Shown here: positions 1 through 12,000 of the stretch, in pieces
Layout: every line of letters starts with the position of its first letter
How positions within the stretch are numbered: position 1 is the first letter of the stretch
Assembly: GCF_963576545.1 (NCBI RefSeq)
Contig: NC_083655.1
Location: 18,699,204-18,763,203 of the forward strand
Source of the DNA: Limanda limanda
Taxonomy: Eukaryota; Chordata; Actinopteri; Pleuronectiformes; Pleuronectidae
Length of the DNA stretch: 64,000 nt
Direction: 5' to 3'
Position numbers and translations under genes: made by a program
Notes under the pieces: generated by a model
What the model saw: the letters and a program-made list of their open reading frames with translations, nothing else
Told to the model about the DNA's origin: nothing
The model's database searches: none

Positions 1-250
1 AGACACACATACACACATCTTTCGATAGTTGTGAGGACACTCATTGAAATAATGCATTACATAGCCCCTTACCTTAACAATTACAACTAAATGCCTAACC
101 CTAACCCTAACTTAAACCTAACTCTAACCCTAACCCTAAAACCAAGTCTTAACCCTCAAAAAGCCAATTTAATTTGTGAGGACCAGTCAAAATGTCCTCA
201 CAACTTCAAAATGTCCCCACAATTATGAAATAGAACCAATAATTGGCCCT
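1..250. repeat. Teleost interspersed repeat with telomere-like CTAACC runs
   Basis: The left part reads GTTGTGAGGACA and the right part has TGTGAGGACCAGTCAAAATG, then TCCTCACAAC and TCCCCACAA. Between them are degenerate CTAACCCTAA units (about 90-155). This arrangement is a common dispersed element of percomorph genomes, as I recall; family name not known. It resembles the elements at 8555-8780 and 52600-52745. Confidence 0.6.
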
Positions 251-3200
251 CATAATTATAGATAGACATGTGCACAAGCACACGCTCCTCACTCTATAGT
301 AGGATACATTATACACACTCTAGCTTAATGTCACTGAGCCCCAGTCCAGAGTGATGATGTTTATCATGTCTCTCACACACATCTTCTTACACACCTCATT
401 TGGGATGAACACTGTCACTTTGACAAATAATTGCATTCCTGTCCCCTCTTCCCCATAGTGGTCATTAAAGCCAGGCCTTTTAAAGACAAATTAACTTTGT
501 GCTTGAGCAGCAGTGTTGCATGCATGTCATGTAAGAATCTGTACTTTTGAGAGGTTGCTACTAACCAGTAGAACAGCTATCATTTGTTTTCGGAAAGTCA
601 CGCTTCAAATCACTAAAATCTCATTAGATTTGGCAATACTAAAATCAAACGTAATATAATATGACCTGTCAATTAAAAATCCACTCATCAGACCTACATT
701 TTACATTTAGTACTACAAGAGACTCTACCTCTGCGCTTGACTGTACCTTTAAAATAACGTTTGTGCCCGTGTCTATCTAATTCAGAGCCAGAGAATGTAT
801 CAATCTTCAACAGCATTCATCTTCCAAGGTACACTTGAGCACATATTTGAAAGGTCACCAGATGGTTTTAAGCATCTTGGAGAACACACCACAGTTCTTC
901 TGTCGATCTGTCCCTTGTCTTGGACACCCATGTATCTCAAACTCACTATTTGATGTTGAGGTCAGGATTCTGTCGCAGCTTTGGCATCTGTCTCAGAACT
1001 TGCTCTTCTCTTGCTCTTGTATAATGTTTAACAAGCATAATATCTGAAGCGGTATTTCGTGCAGTTCGGTATATGTTTCTTACACAAATTATCATATATA
1101 GCTGTAAATGTTTGATTTGAAATTGTTCCCCCACTGTCTTATTGCTTGTGGTTTTTGTTTTCATCTCCCACACATCAATATAGTGTGTTGTGGATTGCTC
1201 GCTGTGTAACACAGAGTGGTTTCTGTGAGTTGGTGTTGTAAATTCATGAGGAGTAATGATTATCCATCTTCACTGTCTACTTTTCAGTGAATGTTAAAAC
1301 ACATATAAAGCCCCGGAGAAGTACGTCCAGAAATGGGACTCAGTCTCTATTCTAATTTGTATGGACCCATGATGGGATGATTTGACCTTCACTTAAAAGA
1401 TGTGGGCTGGTCTCATCTGAGTTTTTCTGTGATGAAGCAATTATGCCAGCAGGTGTCATAAAATCCATACCCGGCTAAAGTTTTTGAGGATGTTTTATGA
1501 TGAACTCTCACAGTTTGCCATAAATTCTCAGCAAAATTAAACATTTTCAGACATCGGGGCAGTTTTTATCCGTCTTCATCGTTGCTTAAAGAGACCTTGA
1601 CGAACTGTCAAGAGTTTGAATTTGGATAGGTTTATAAGAATTGCGTGCCAGTTTAATTTTGCTTAGTTCTACTCCCAAACATTAACTTATACGAGTGTGC
1701 TTTAAAAGACGATTCAATTGATGATGCTAAGTTTGTAATTATGAAGCAGCACAGTTGGATGGTTGTAAATAATTGTGGAAAACATGAAACGTCTAATTAG
1801 ATTATGAATGAACTGTGCTTAGTATGCTCAATTAGTCTGTTTTCAGGTTAGAACACATTTTTGTGAAAATAATATTTACAAAAGAATAATGGGTCACATT
1901 AGCAAAAGAAGATAATGAAAATCCTACCATACAACTCAGCGTACATAGTGGCTCCTTGAATGCATCTTTTAGAGTCTGGTGACACAATAAATTAATGTAA
2001 GAAGGCTCTTCTTAAGTATTTTAGCTTCTACCTATGCCTTTAGCTACATGTGACAGGAGTGCCACTCAAACTTATCAATGCCAATACTGCCTTTGTGTGT
2101 GCACGTTTGTGTGTGACTCCTCAGAGGATTGGAGAATATCGAGCAGTGTGGTAATCCAGGTCTCAAGCTTTTGCTCAGCTACCCTCAGGCTTTAGGAGCA
2201 GAGGGGAAGCACTCGCTCGATCCCTTTACCTGCTGGACCATGTGAGAGGTCAGCCATGTCACATATCAAGGCTATTGGAGCATACATATCATACATAAGC
2301 AGACTCATACTTGAATAACACTGACTGTGTATGGAAGTGCATGAGTACACACAAGCATGCTCCCACTTTTATGCAAGCTTAGACAGAAAGCGCCACTAAT
2401 TTTACTCTGGTGTCAAACATAACAAGGAGTCTGAGAGGACAAGGAGCAGGACATCAGGACACCTCTCAGAGAGGTTATTGTGTCCGTCAGTTTTCATGCT
2501 GTGTGTGGAATCCCAGAATAAAGTGGCTCATATGTCATCATGTTTGAGTGGTAGTGTAACAAAAGACAGAGAAGGGATGTGGAACAAAGTTCACTACACA
2601 AACACACACACACACACAGACACATATATACCTCTTTTACAGCAAACTTATTTTTTTAAATGCGTGGTTAATCAACTAAAAAAGGAGATTGATTCCTCTT
2701 CCATTGCCAGTAGAGGGGTTTGCTTTTCTGTGTTTTTTCCCTGGTGCGTCATATTCAACATCACATATTCGAAAATGAGGCGCTCTTTCCCCCTGTTGTT
2801 TTGCCAAATTAGCACGTTCAGCCGGGTCTCACGTTTGCATCATTGCCGATCGAAGCTGGATCCAATAAAAACCCTGTGTCAGTTTCAGATTCAGTTGACC
2901 CAAATGCGTGAATGGTAATTGTATCCATTGCCATTGTAGATAAAAGTCAGAAGGTTTTTTGACTGGTGGGAAAGGTGCCATATACTAATCAGCATGTTGA
3001 CCTTGGGTTGGCCTACTGCGGTCTGGTTAAGCAGTATAATGAAGAGGCCCCATGTTTACATGGTGGTAATGACATTAGGATCAGGGCACCTGAAGCCCTG
3101 TGCTTCACCAAGGGAACTGAGATGAAGTGTCATAGTATGCACACTAAGACAGACATGAACTAATTTGTGCATTAACTAGCAAAAGAGAAGGAGTGCCTTT

Positions 3201-4149
3201 TGTCACCTCTTTTCACACACTCACACAAACACAGCTGATCACAGCCAATGAAGAGGTGGTGAGAGGCATGGACAAGAACACACATACTGCATACACAGAT
3301 GTATGTTCTTGTCCATGTATGTCTGTGTTAAGCTGCTCTCAGCCCTCAGGTCCTGTAGAACCAGCATTTATCCTGCTGTGGCAGATTGTCTGCCAGCATC
3401 TGCTAACGACAGGCCTGGTTATAATTAGGAAGGCCATTAACACTCCTTCATTATTCAATTGATCTGAATTTATGTCCCTTCCTGTGCTCTCCCACTCCCC
3501 CTCTCTTACTCTCTTCTGCGGTCTGGTCCAATCTTTCTTGCTCACTTTCTTTCTTTTTTGCGCAAATGTTCCAGTCTCTGCTAAGTGGCGTACAGAATAG
3601 TGTGTTTGTACATGAAAGCAAGCTGATGTAATTGTGCGATGGTTTGAATTTGAAGAAGGTTGCTGCGGGAAAAGAGATGGCACGATGGCACACGCAATGA
3701 AACTAAATTCTCCATCTGCTCCAGGTTTTTCTCTCACTGATGAGCTCAATGGGAGCTGGACATCATAAAACCCTCTTCTGTCGTTTCACTCTGTCCTTCC
3801 CAACTCTTTGTCTCTTTATCATTTTTGCAGGTCTAATTTCCTTTTCTCGTTTTTAGTTTGTCTCAACCTCTACAGTCTTATTTTTTACTCTCTTTCTGCC
3901 TTGATTCCTACATTATATTTCTTATGTTATCTCCCTTGTTTATACCTCTTGTCGTTCACAGAAAGCTGTTTTTTCTCCTCCCTTTCTCCCCTGCTCCCTC
4001 CCTCCCACTCTTCTGTCACACATTTTTCAGTCCTCTTCACTAGTGTCCGGCTCTCTCTGAATGCTATCTCCTAATGGAAACCTATGACTGGTTCCAATTA
4101 GTTCATTGTTTTGCCTCTAAGAATTTATTTATTGACTGATTGTGTAAGT
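251..4149. other. Intronic stretch, no gene seen
   Basis: AT-rich unique-looking sequence with a short CA tract (about 2596-2622). The longest open frame (146 codons near 2478-2918) matches nothing and crosses the CA tract. The segment 3790-4070 is pyrimidine-rich. Confidence 0.6.
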
Positions 4150-4162
4150 ATGTGTGTGTGTC

Positions 4163-4244
<82 letters not shown>

Positions 4245-4252
4245 TGTGTGTG
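4150..4252 (+). repeat. (GT)n microsatellite
   Basis: About 100 bp of nearly pure TG dinucleotides with a few C/A interruptions. Confidence 0.97.
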
Positions 4253-5233
4253 CAAGCCTCCAGGCCACCAGTTTAATTGATGATAATGGATGCTCCGATG
4301 ATGTAAATGAACCAACAAGCAGCTGATAGGCTATATTTTATTGCACCCTCCCGCTGCTGATGGTAGGCTATCTCTCTACCCTCTCACTTTCCTTCTTGTT
4401 TTGTATTTCCTCTGAAGCTCCCTCATGTGCCTGTTTTTTTTATAAAATATTTAATTTGAAGTTTAATATTGCTTGTTGTTTCCTTCCTTTCTTGTATCAA
4501 CCTTTTTCTTTAGTGTTTTTGAGCGCCCCTCTGTAGGAAATCTAGCTGTCAAATCAAACAAAATAATCTGTTTAAATCCATTCTCATTCACTGGTGATTA
4601 CACTTTATGTGGCTATAACATGAATCAACGTAAATAAAATACTTTATTAATCAGTGCAATTAGTCCAACATATTTGTTGAATAGGAAACGCTAGCATGGT
4701 ATGCTAACAATCAAGTCTGTGGTGAATTGCTGGCTTGCTCCTATGAATATAACATCTAAAGCTATTAAACACAACTCAGACAGCTTTGCCCTGAAATAAA
4801 CAAGCAAGTTAAAAATGATTGTGTCTTCAATAATTTGTTTATGTAGGAGATCCGTACTTGCAGTTTGGGCTGTAGTCTATATCAGATCAGTATGCGACCT
4901 ACTGATTATAACTACAAACTAATCCATTATTCAAAATGATTAAGGTGGACAGACAAATCAAGTTTTGTTGCTGATCGTAAATCATTGAATTAATTATAGA
5001 ATAATTGAGTGAATGGATGGCCAGAGAAGTTGCTCTGAGCGTTGCAATGTCTAATGAGTGGATTAAAATGGGAGTTGATTGAAAGCCTGGCATGTCTCTT
5101 TCAGACATGGAATGGTACGCCCCCTAACGTCTGTAGGAGACGCCAAGGGATGTAACAGGATGGCAGGATTTTACGTTTCCTGAATGAAAACAAGTTGTAT
5201 GTTTCCCCCCTCCATCTCTTGCATCTACATGAC
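4253..5233. other. Intronic stretch, nothing recognised
   Basis: AT-rich sequence with no coding signature, tRNA or clear repeat. Confidence 0.6.
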
Positions 5234-5241
5234 TAGGTCAA

Positions 5242-6082
5242 TAGGGATGCACCGATCCGCTTTTTTCACCTCCGATACCGATACCGATATCTGAGGTTTA
5301 GTATCGGCCGATACCGATCCGATACCGATACTAATTAAACAGTCGGATTCCCCTGGTCCGCACCAGTTCTAAGTCCCCCGCGGGCGAGTTTGCAGCTCCG
5401 CCGGTTCCGTTCAAACTGAGCAGGGCGGGAGATCCGGACCGGGACCCGTCCGGCACCGGGCCGGCGGAGGGACCGGGAGCGGGACCGGGAGCCGGACCGG
5501 AACCCGGACCGGGAGCCGGACCGGGAGCCGGACCGGGAGTCGGACCGGGAGCCGGACCGGGAGCGGGAGCCGGACCGGGAGCCGGACCGGGAGCGGGACC
5601 AGTAGCCGGACCTGGAGCGGGACCGGGAGCCGGACCGGGAGCCGGACCGGGAGCCGGACCGGGAGCCGGACCGGGAGCCGGACCGGGAGCCGGACCGGGA
5701 GCCGGACCGGGAGCCGGACCGGGAGCCGGACCGGGGTTCACAGCCGTCCGGGGGAAGCTAGCGGCGGCGGCGGGCGGAGTGGGCAAAGTTCCGGGTCCCG
5801 GTCCCGGGGCAGCAGCACCAGCAGCCCGGCTCCGGGGAGCACCGCGGCCCCGGTGGAGGCGGCTCGGCTCGGCTCGCACCGGGAACCGGGGGAGAGGCGC
5901 CGGGCACTGTCGGCTCCGCACGGCGTGTTGCTTGCGTATGACGTCACTCACAGCGCACAGCATAGAATTACACTGAATAGATCAGCCGATATGGATCGGC
6001 CCATTGTCACCGATACCCGATCTAGAAATTTCTTCAATATCGGTACCGATACCGATACAAATATCGGATCGGTGCATCCCTA
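5242..6082. mobile_element. Non-autonomous hAT-like DNA transposon with internal GC-rich minisatellite
   Basis: Perfect 18-bp terminal inverted repeats: TAGGGATGCACCGATCCG at the left end and its reverse complement at the right end. The subterminal regions on both sides are full of CCGATACCGATA-type repeats. The flanking direct repeat is GGTCAA when the inverted repeats are taken in full. It becomes an 8-bp TAGGTCAA (5234-5241 and 6081-6088) if the element is taken to end at 6080, which fits the 8-bp duplication of hAT elements. Between the ends is a strongly GC-rich core (about 5340-5950), including a 12-bp tandem repeat. No transposase is visible. A 210-codon open frame on the minus strand (5331-5963) covers the core. 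Its Pro-Gly-Pro-Ala repeats are a by-product of the minisatellite, so I do not call it a gene. Confidence 0.8.
5469..5734. repeat. GC-rich 12-bp minisatellite (about 22 units of GGGAGCCGGACC)
   Basis: Tandem 12-mers. They are perfect over the last 100 bp or so (5625-5732) and degenerate with substitutions and partial units toward the left. Because 12 is a multiple of three, every frame stays open. It lies wholly inside the inverted-repeat element at 5242-6082. Confidence 0.95.
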
Positions 6083-6088
6083 GGTCAA

Positions 6089-6938
6089 ATCTGCCAAACT
6101 GCTTCAGCTAAACCATGTGAGATTTTTTTCTTTGAAGCCTGCCACTCCTCATTCAAGCAGCCGCTGCAAGAAAGGTCAGCACAATGGGTCATGTCAACAG
6201 AAACACTCGATGATGTGCCAGTTTAGTGGTTAATTCACTTTGCCTGGTTTCTGCACTGAGAGCCTCTAATTGTGCGGTAGTAATTAGGACAGTTTTTAAT
6301 TCATGGTTACAGTCATGGTAATGATGTTATCAAATAGAAGGAAATGGGATTGCATTACGGATGGCAAGATAAGGGCCCATTCATAGGGCTTCATCTCACT
6401 GTTCTAGTCAGGGGCATCATCTGGCTTGAATAGATTGGGAACAGACTCACAGCTATAACTATGTTTCAGTTAAGCTGGACTAATTTGTGTGTTTTGACAC
6501 TACCGAAAAAACTACATAAATTTAAATTCTCACCGTGGTCTATATTCAGTGTAATCTCGATAAATGTCAAATATTTCAAACAATTGTTTGACTTTCTGAT
6601 TGGCTTGTATTTAATATGGCTGCCACCAGAACTCAATAGATGCCCTGCTTCATTAATAGGACACAGAGACACCCCATTCGTTCTTTATGCTAGCTTTCCA
6701 ATAGATCTCAGTAATGGCACCATAGTGGGCTGCACTATGGAGCCATTACACTGAGGGCGGGGGTTTGTGTGCCAGGGGTTGTCCATCAATGACACGGGAG
6801 AGATTCACTAGCCAAGAAGAATAACGTTGTTTTGACTTGTTGCTGCAAGCTTTCATGCCTCTTGTTTGTTTCAATGTTTCATCTGTTTTCTTTTTTCATC
6901 CTTAGAAATCCTGGCGTACTATAATCACAAACACACAC
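6089..6938. other. Intronic stretch with one hairpin
   Basis: No coding signature. The only structured item is the inverted repeat at 6711-6749, listed separately. Confidence 0.6.
6711..6749. repeat. Inverted repeat: 17-bp arms, 5-nt loop
   Basis: Left arm 6711-6727 (GTAATGGCACCATAGTG) and right arm 6733-6749 are reverse complements with one mismatch. Pairing does not extend beyond the arms. Confidence 0.85.
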
Positions 6939-7305
6939 CAGGGCTCCAGACTAACTTGTTACAATGGTTGCACCAGTGTGCCTACATATTTCACTGCGCC
7001 TTTTAGCACCGCAATATATCAACTTATAAAACTTGACAGTTTCCATATGCACTGGTAATTTCTCAACAAGGGCTGGGTTCGAATAAATTTAAATCAGTCT
7101 GGGATATTTCAGTGTACACTGCCAATTTTGCCTGGATATGAAAGAAATTCTCAGATAATTAAAGCTGTAAACGGAACAAGAAACCTCTAACTTGGGGCAT
7201 TATTAAAGATATAAAGGTAGGCCTGTCAAAATAACAAATTTTGTTCGATGATATTTTGTCCCTCAAATTATTTCTATAAATTGTATTATATCATCTGGAG
7301 CCCTG
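6939..7305. mobile_element. Short non-autonomous DNA element with CAGGGCTCCAG ends
   Basis: Perfect 11-bp inverted ends, CAGGGCTCCAG at 6939-6949 and CTGGAGCCCTG at 7295-7305. The interior is AT-rich, 367 bp in all, with no open frame of note. Both flanks are CA-rich, so a target duplication cannot be resolved. The end continues AGACTAACTTGTTACA. The mirror-image end of the same family occurs at 23880-23957 (TTAGTGTGGAGCCCTG). The ends look hAT-like but the superfamily is not proven. Confidence 0.65.
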
Positions 7306-8554
7306 CAGACACACACACATCGCGCGCAAGATTATTCCCTTCCTTACTGCCGTTCCTTCACACTCAAGGCATGCTGTCACACAAATGTACTCCATATGTG
7401 ATGTAGAGCATGTAGTGCATTTATACACTCTATTCACACAAATTACTAGACCAGAATGAGAGGCCTCAGCCTTCCAGTCGGTCACTTAGTCAAACTGTCC
7501 GTCCATCTGTCTGTCAGCGGCAGCCTGCTGTGTTCCTCATACCTTTGTAATAACCACAAACTGATAAATGACCAGCTCTAAATCTGGCCCCTTTTAATCC
7601 ATGGATACAGAACCAATCAGCAGCAACACACAGACTCATGTCTTTGATGTTGTTGTGTAAGTTGTTGCAGTTACAAATGTATATATTATGCATGCATTAT
7701 CGGCTTGTAATTTCAATACTATCTTGGAGGCTGACTTTTGTCTCATATTGGGACGCTGGACTGTGCTCTGCAACCTTTTTAGTTAAAATATCAGTATTCA
7801 TTATGATGTGGTTCAAAAACACTCCCTGCAATGTTGATGTATTTCAAATTCCGTGTAGACACACTGCAATAACGTGCAAGTCTGGTCCTCCTGGTGGTAA
7901 CAGTGTCAGTTATTGTTTGGGTATTTGCTCCCCCTCTTCTCACTGTTTGCTTCTGCAGCTGTTGTTATGTTTGCTGGACTTGTGTAAACTTTGATAACTT
8001 CCACAGGTAGGAAAAGCAAAGACTGACAGAGAACGGGGCATTATCTGTAGAAAAATAATGTGTAATATACTGTATGTGCATTTGTGTTTGGCTTTGTTTT
8101 TGATTGTAGCATGACACATGAAGTTCTTCTGTAAAGTTACAGTATGACCCTTGCTTTTTTCCTTTTTCTATATTTGTCCCACACACTTCTTTTATTATGC
8201 AGATTTTTACTTTAGATCCTGTGAATCAAAACAGTGCAAGTGTGTGTTTTTGTGTAGTAATTTGGTTGATATTGGTTCTGAGAGACAGGCTTTGGGTCAC
8301 ACTGTGTCCCAGCGCCTGCTGTTCAATCTCTCATCTTGTCCTTGCTAGAAAATGATGCAGTCACATCTTTTCTGGCTGTCACCCTGAAACTCTGCTAATT
8401 GGCCATGAAGAAGATGAGAGCGGAGAGCACAGGAACAGACATTGATTCTCACCGCACATAGCAAGTTTTAATTGAACAAGGTTGATTCGCTAACAGGCCA
8501 GACATGTCTCAAAGTTAATATACCCCTAAAGTATTTTATTTTTACCATGTGTGC
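7306..8554. other. Intronic stretch, nothing recognised
   Basis: AT-rich; open frames here (for example 7638-7994) show low-complexity Leu/Cys composition and no family match. Confidence 0.55.
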
Positions 8555-8780
8555 TGGTGCAGCTGGAAGCAAGAATACATTTCCCAGTATAAAAGCTGAC
8601 CTTTTCAGGACCAGTAGACCTTATGGAGACCAATTTGTCATTTCTTATATCCTTGTTTAGGTTAGGGAAACTATGTGAATTGTAGTTAGTGTTAGGCATG
8701 ACTTGGTCATGGTTGAGGTTAGGGATAAGGTTTGGGTTCGGCAGTCCACAATGAATTCAAGTAGAAAGTCATAATAGCTG
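8555..8780 (-). repeat. Teleost interspersed repeat copy (GGTTAGGG-rich)
   Basis: Contains CAGGACCAGTAGACCTTATGG followed by degenerate GTTAGGG units. On the reverse strand this gives CCATAAGGTC plus CTAACC units, the same arrangement as the copy at 52600-52745. Confidence 0.5.
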
Positions 8781-9049
8781 CGCAGACATTGTGTGTGTAT
8801 GGGTGTGTGAGTGTTTGTGTACAGACAACATAATGCATGGACAGATCACCAGACGAATATTGACAGGGTATCTTCAGATCAGTATAAGGTCATGGTGCAC
8901 AAAGTGGTACAAGCCCCAAAAATCTAATTTTCTAACTATGGCCAGAGAGACAATTATGGAATCATGCATAGTTCCTTTTGCCAGGTGCTTCTGCATCCTA
9001 GGATCTACATAGGATATATATGATGATAGGACCTAAAGATAATATAGAT

Positions 9050-9051
9050 AA

Positions 9052-9092
<41 letters not shown>
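9050..9092. repeat. A-run plus (TA)16 microsatellite
   Basis: Eleven A residues followed by 16 TA units. Confidence 0.97.
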
Positions 9093-9093
<1 letters not shown>

Positions 9094-12000
9094 TGTATTT
9101 GATGGTATGGTTAGGGAGTAGAGAGTAGGTATCACGACTCAAATATTATAATTTGAAGTTGATATTCATCCTGTGTTTTCTGCCTCTGCTTGTATTGTTG
9201 CATAAAAGGTGCTGTGAAAGTCTTATGATACAGCTCATTATCCAAATATGGGTGTGTTCTCCACCCAGTCTCATTTTAGGACAATAATGTCGTGCTTTGC
9301 TGAAATACTGGTTGACTCAAGGAAATGCTGATGGACTTGCAGGGACACACACAGTATATCTTAAGATGCAGAGACGCTGTCTATTCTAAGCAAAGAATGG
9401 ACAATATCAATTGCTGCAAAATTTGATACACAGTTGTTGGATCTGTTTCAGGCATGTAACAAGAAGAATGGATCATTAATTCTATCCATTTATGACAACA
9501 GCTCAACATATCTGAGACATTAAGTTACATGAATCCTCACTTTGTCTAAGAATTATTAAGGGCAAACAAAGTACTCAGAAATTTCACAAACTCTGAAAGA
9601 TAGCGCACAATAAATGAAGTGATTCATTGTTATGCAGCTTCAAAAAGACACTCATGATACTTTTATATGCTGGATTGTGAAAACAGGTTTTTTCAATATA
9701 AACCTTGCTCCAGTTTCAGTTTACTCTTAATGTCATCAAAATTCCATCAGTAAAGGAAGATCTTCATTTACATATCAATGTAAACTGTAAGCAGCAGGAA
9801 TAAATGTAGCCTACAATATGGTCTCCCAGCTTTTTCATTAAAAGGCAGGCTCTAGAATATTGCACCTCAGCAACCTAATTAAATGTGACTCCCCAAGTGA
9901 GACAATGTTTTATAAACAGGCAGAATGTATTCCAGCAAACACACTGATATATATTAGTCTGATAGACAGTGGTGCGCTTCCAAACTGATCAGAGTTTCTG
10001 TACAGACGCTGATCTAGCAAAATAGGAAGAACAAATTGAGAAGGCTGACTTGCAAAAAACAAATTAATTGATTGTAACATTACTCCGAGTAGCTAAAGCC
10101 TTGGGAGATTTGCATCGACAGGGTTTTTGATTGGAGGACAATGATAGAGGAAATATTGGTGGTGTTAAGTGCTGAAAACCTGGGCTAGGCCTTCTCTTCT
10201 TTTTTCTCATCAGGTCTCAGCTCCTTTCTTGTGTGTTTGATCTAATCTAATCACCCGATATGTTCTGTACTCTATGCTAAGTTCGCTTTTCTGGTCCTAT
10301 AGCTCTTATGTCCCACCTCAATGGTGAGCTAGCATCTGGCTTCCTCTAAATGTGACTGAGGTTGTGGTTTGGGATTTAGTAGGCTTGACTTTTGGATGTC
10401 ACTGTAATAGAGCATGTTTGAGAAAACATACCATTCATATAACATAGTAATGAATAGAAAAGCAATCCCAGAGATAGAGGGAAGAACACTGATCACATTG
10501 TTTGACTGATGTACCATCTGTATGAAGAGAAATGTGAAAACACAGAGCTGAAAGAAAAATGGGACAAAATGGACGTCATTAACAATCACAATTACAATAT
10601 GGAGAAGACTGACGGAATTATTTGATGAAAACTGAAGGACTGGATGGACAGAAGGAGACGTAACACCCAAAGCAGTTGTCAGTTGTCAAACAGTTGTGTG
10701 TTTTACTTGACTATATCAATGTTGAAAATACCATTAAAAACTACAGTATAAACTAAAAATGCTGTGCACTGCAGGCAAAAGTTGAAAAAGAAAGGTAAAG
10801 CATTCACAAATATTCTCATGAATAAATCAGCTCAAGATCAAACAGGTAGATATAATGTGATGTCTAGGAGAAATTTCTTTCTAACTGATTTTATTTTTCC
10901 TTTACAACCTCCTCCCTATTGCTTCCTGCTCATATTTTCTCTTTTGTGTTGCTCAGTCTCACTCTCTCACCCTCTGTTTACCTGCCTCTTTCCTCTTCTC
11001 TCTCTCCTTCTTTTCATAATTAGCAGAGGGCTCATCAGCTCAGTTTAAATTACAGGTCCACTCCTCCCTCTGCTCTCCACCCTGATTTACAGCTCATTAA
11101 TATTTCACAGCTGATGAATCATTTAGGCAGTGGCGACTCTCTTGTTGTTGTTTTTGTTCTTGGTCAGAACTCAATTTACGGTTGGCATACCAGTTAAATC
11201 CTTTTGTGATGGTTTTTCATGGCTTTAAGTTTGTTGGTATAAATTTGCTGTTGGTTTTTAATGCCTGTTGTTTTACCAGTCATTGTCTCACTTTAAGACA
11301 ACAAAAAGTGACATTAAGATCAATGGTTGATTATACAATTTATTTCACACAGCTGTATGAGGGAATTATGAGTGTTTGTAAAAGTAGCTGTTGTGATTGG
11401 TTGTTTCTGAGTTGCCTCCTCCCTCTCCTCTGTAGGATCATTATAACTTTACAGGACATTCAATAGAGACTTTAAAAAAACAGCTCTCCAATTTGCTGTT
11501 CTCTGTGCTTGATCTCTGAAGTGCCACTGTTGTTTCCAATTGTCTTGCAGTCTTTTAAATTGCATTGAAAGACAAAGTGACAGCAGCTCCACACAGGACT
11601 GCCATAAAAACAACAGAGGGATGGTAGAGGCTCACTGAGTCACAGCCTGATTTAAACTTCTCTTTTAGATGATCAGTGTAGGTGATGTCCTCTGTCTTTC
11701 ATGACAAATAGCAAAAGGAAAAAGTGGCTGAGATAATGGAGTGTTGATTGCTTTAGCTTACACTTTGTGAAGAAGTGCTGCACACCTCACAGTGTCAACA
11801 TCCATCCATTGTTACTGAATACACCTTTTAGACAAGTGTGAACTGTACATGATTATATGGAATCAGCAATTCGACACAACAAGAAAGTTTTAATACCCTT
11901 TGGTTTTGTAACATTTGTTCCTGTCAGCTGTTCGATTGGGTTGAGGACATCTCTTCCCTTGATGCACAATTACTTCTTTGACAAAAATATATGTCACCAC

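Noticed and set aside
90..160. Telomere-like CTAACCC repeats
   Set aside because: Degenerate units sit inside a dispersed repeat with GTGAGGAC/GTCCTCAC flanks; similar runs occur at 8650 and 52610. Not a telomere or an interstitial telomere fusion.
5331..5963. Collagen-like or elastin-like gene
   Set aside because: PGPA periodicity comes from a 12-bp minisatellite inside a transposon; no Gly-X-Y triplet pattern, signal peptide or splice structure.
7070..7085. GGTTCGAAT resembling a tRNA B box
   Set aside because: It lies inside the short inverted-repeat element and there is no A box or cloverleaf around it.
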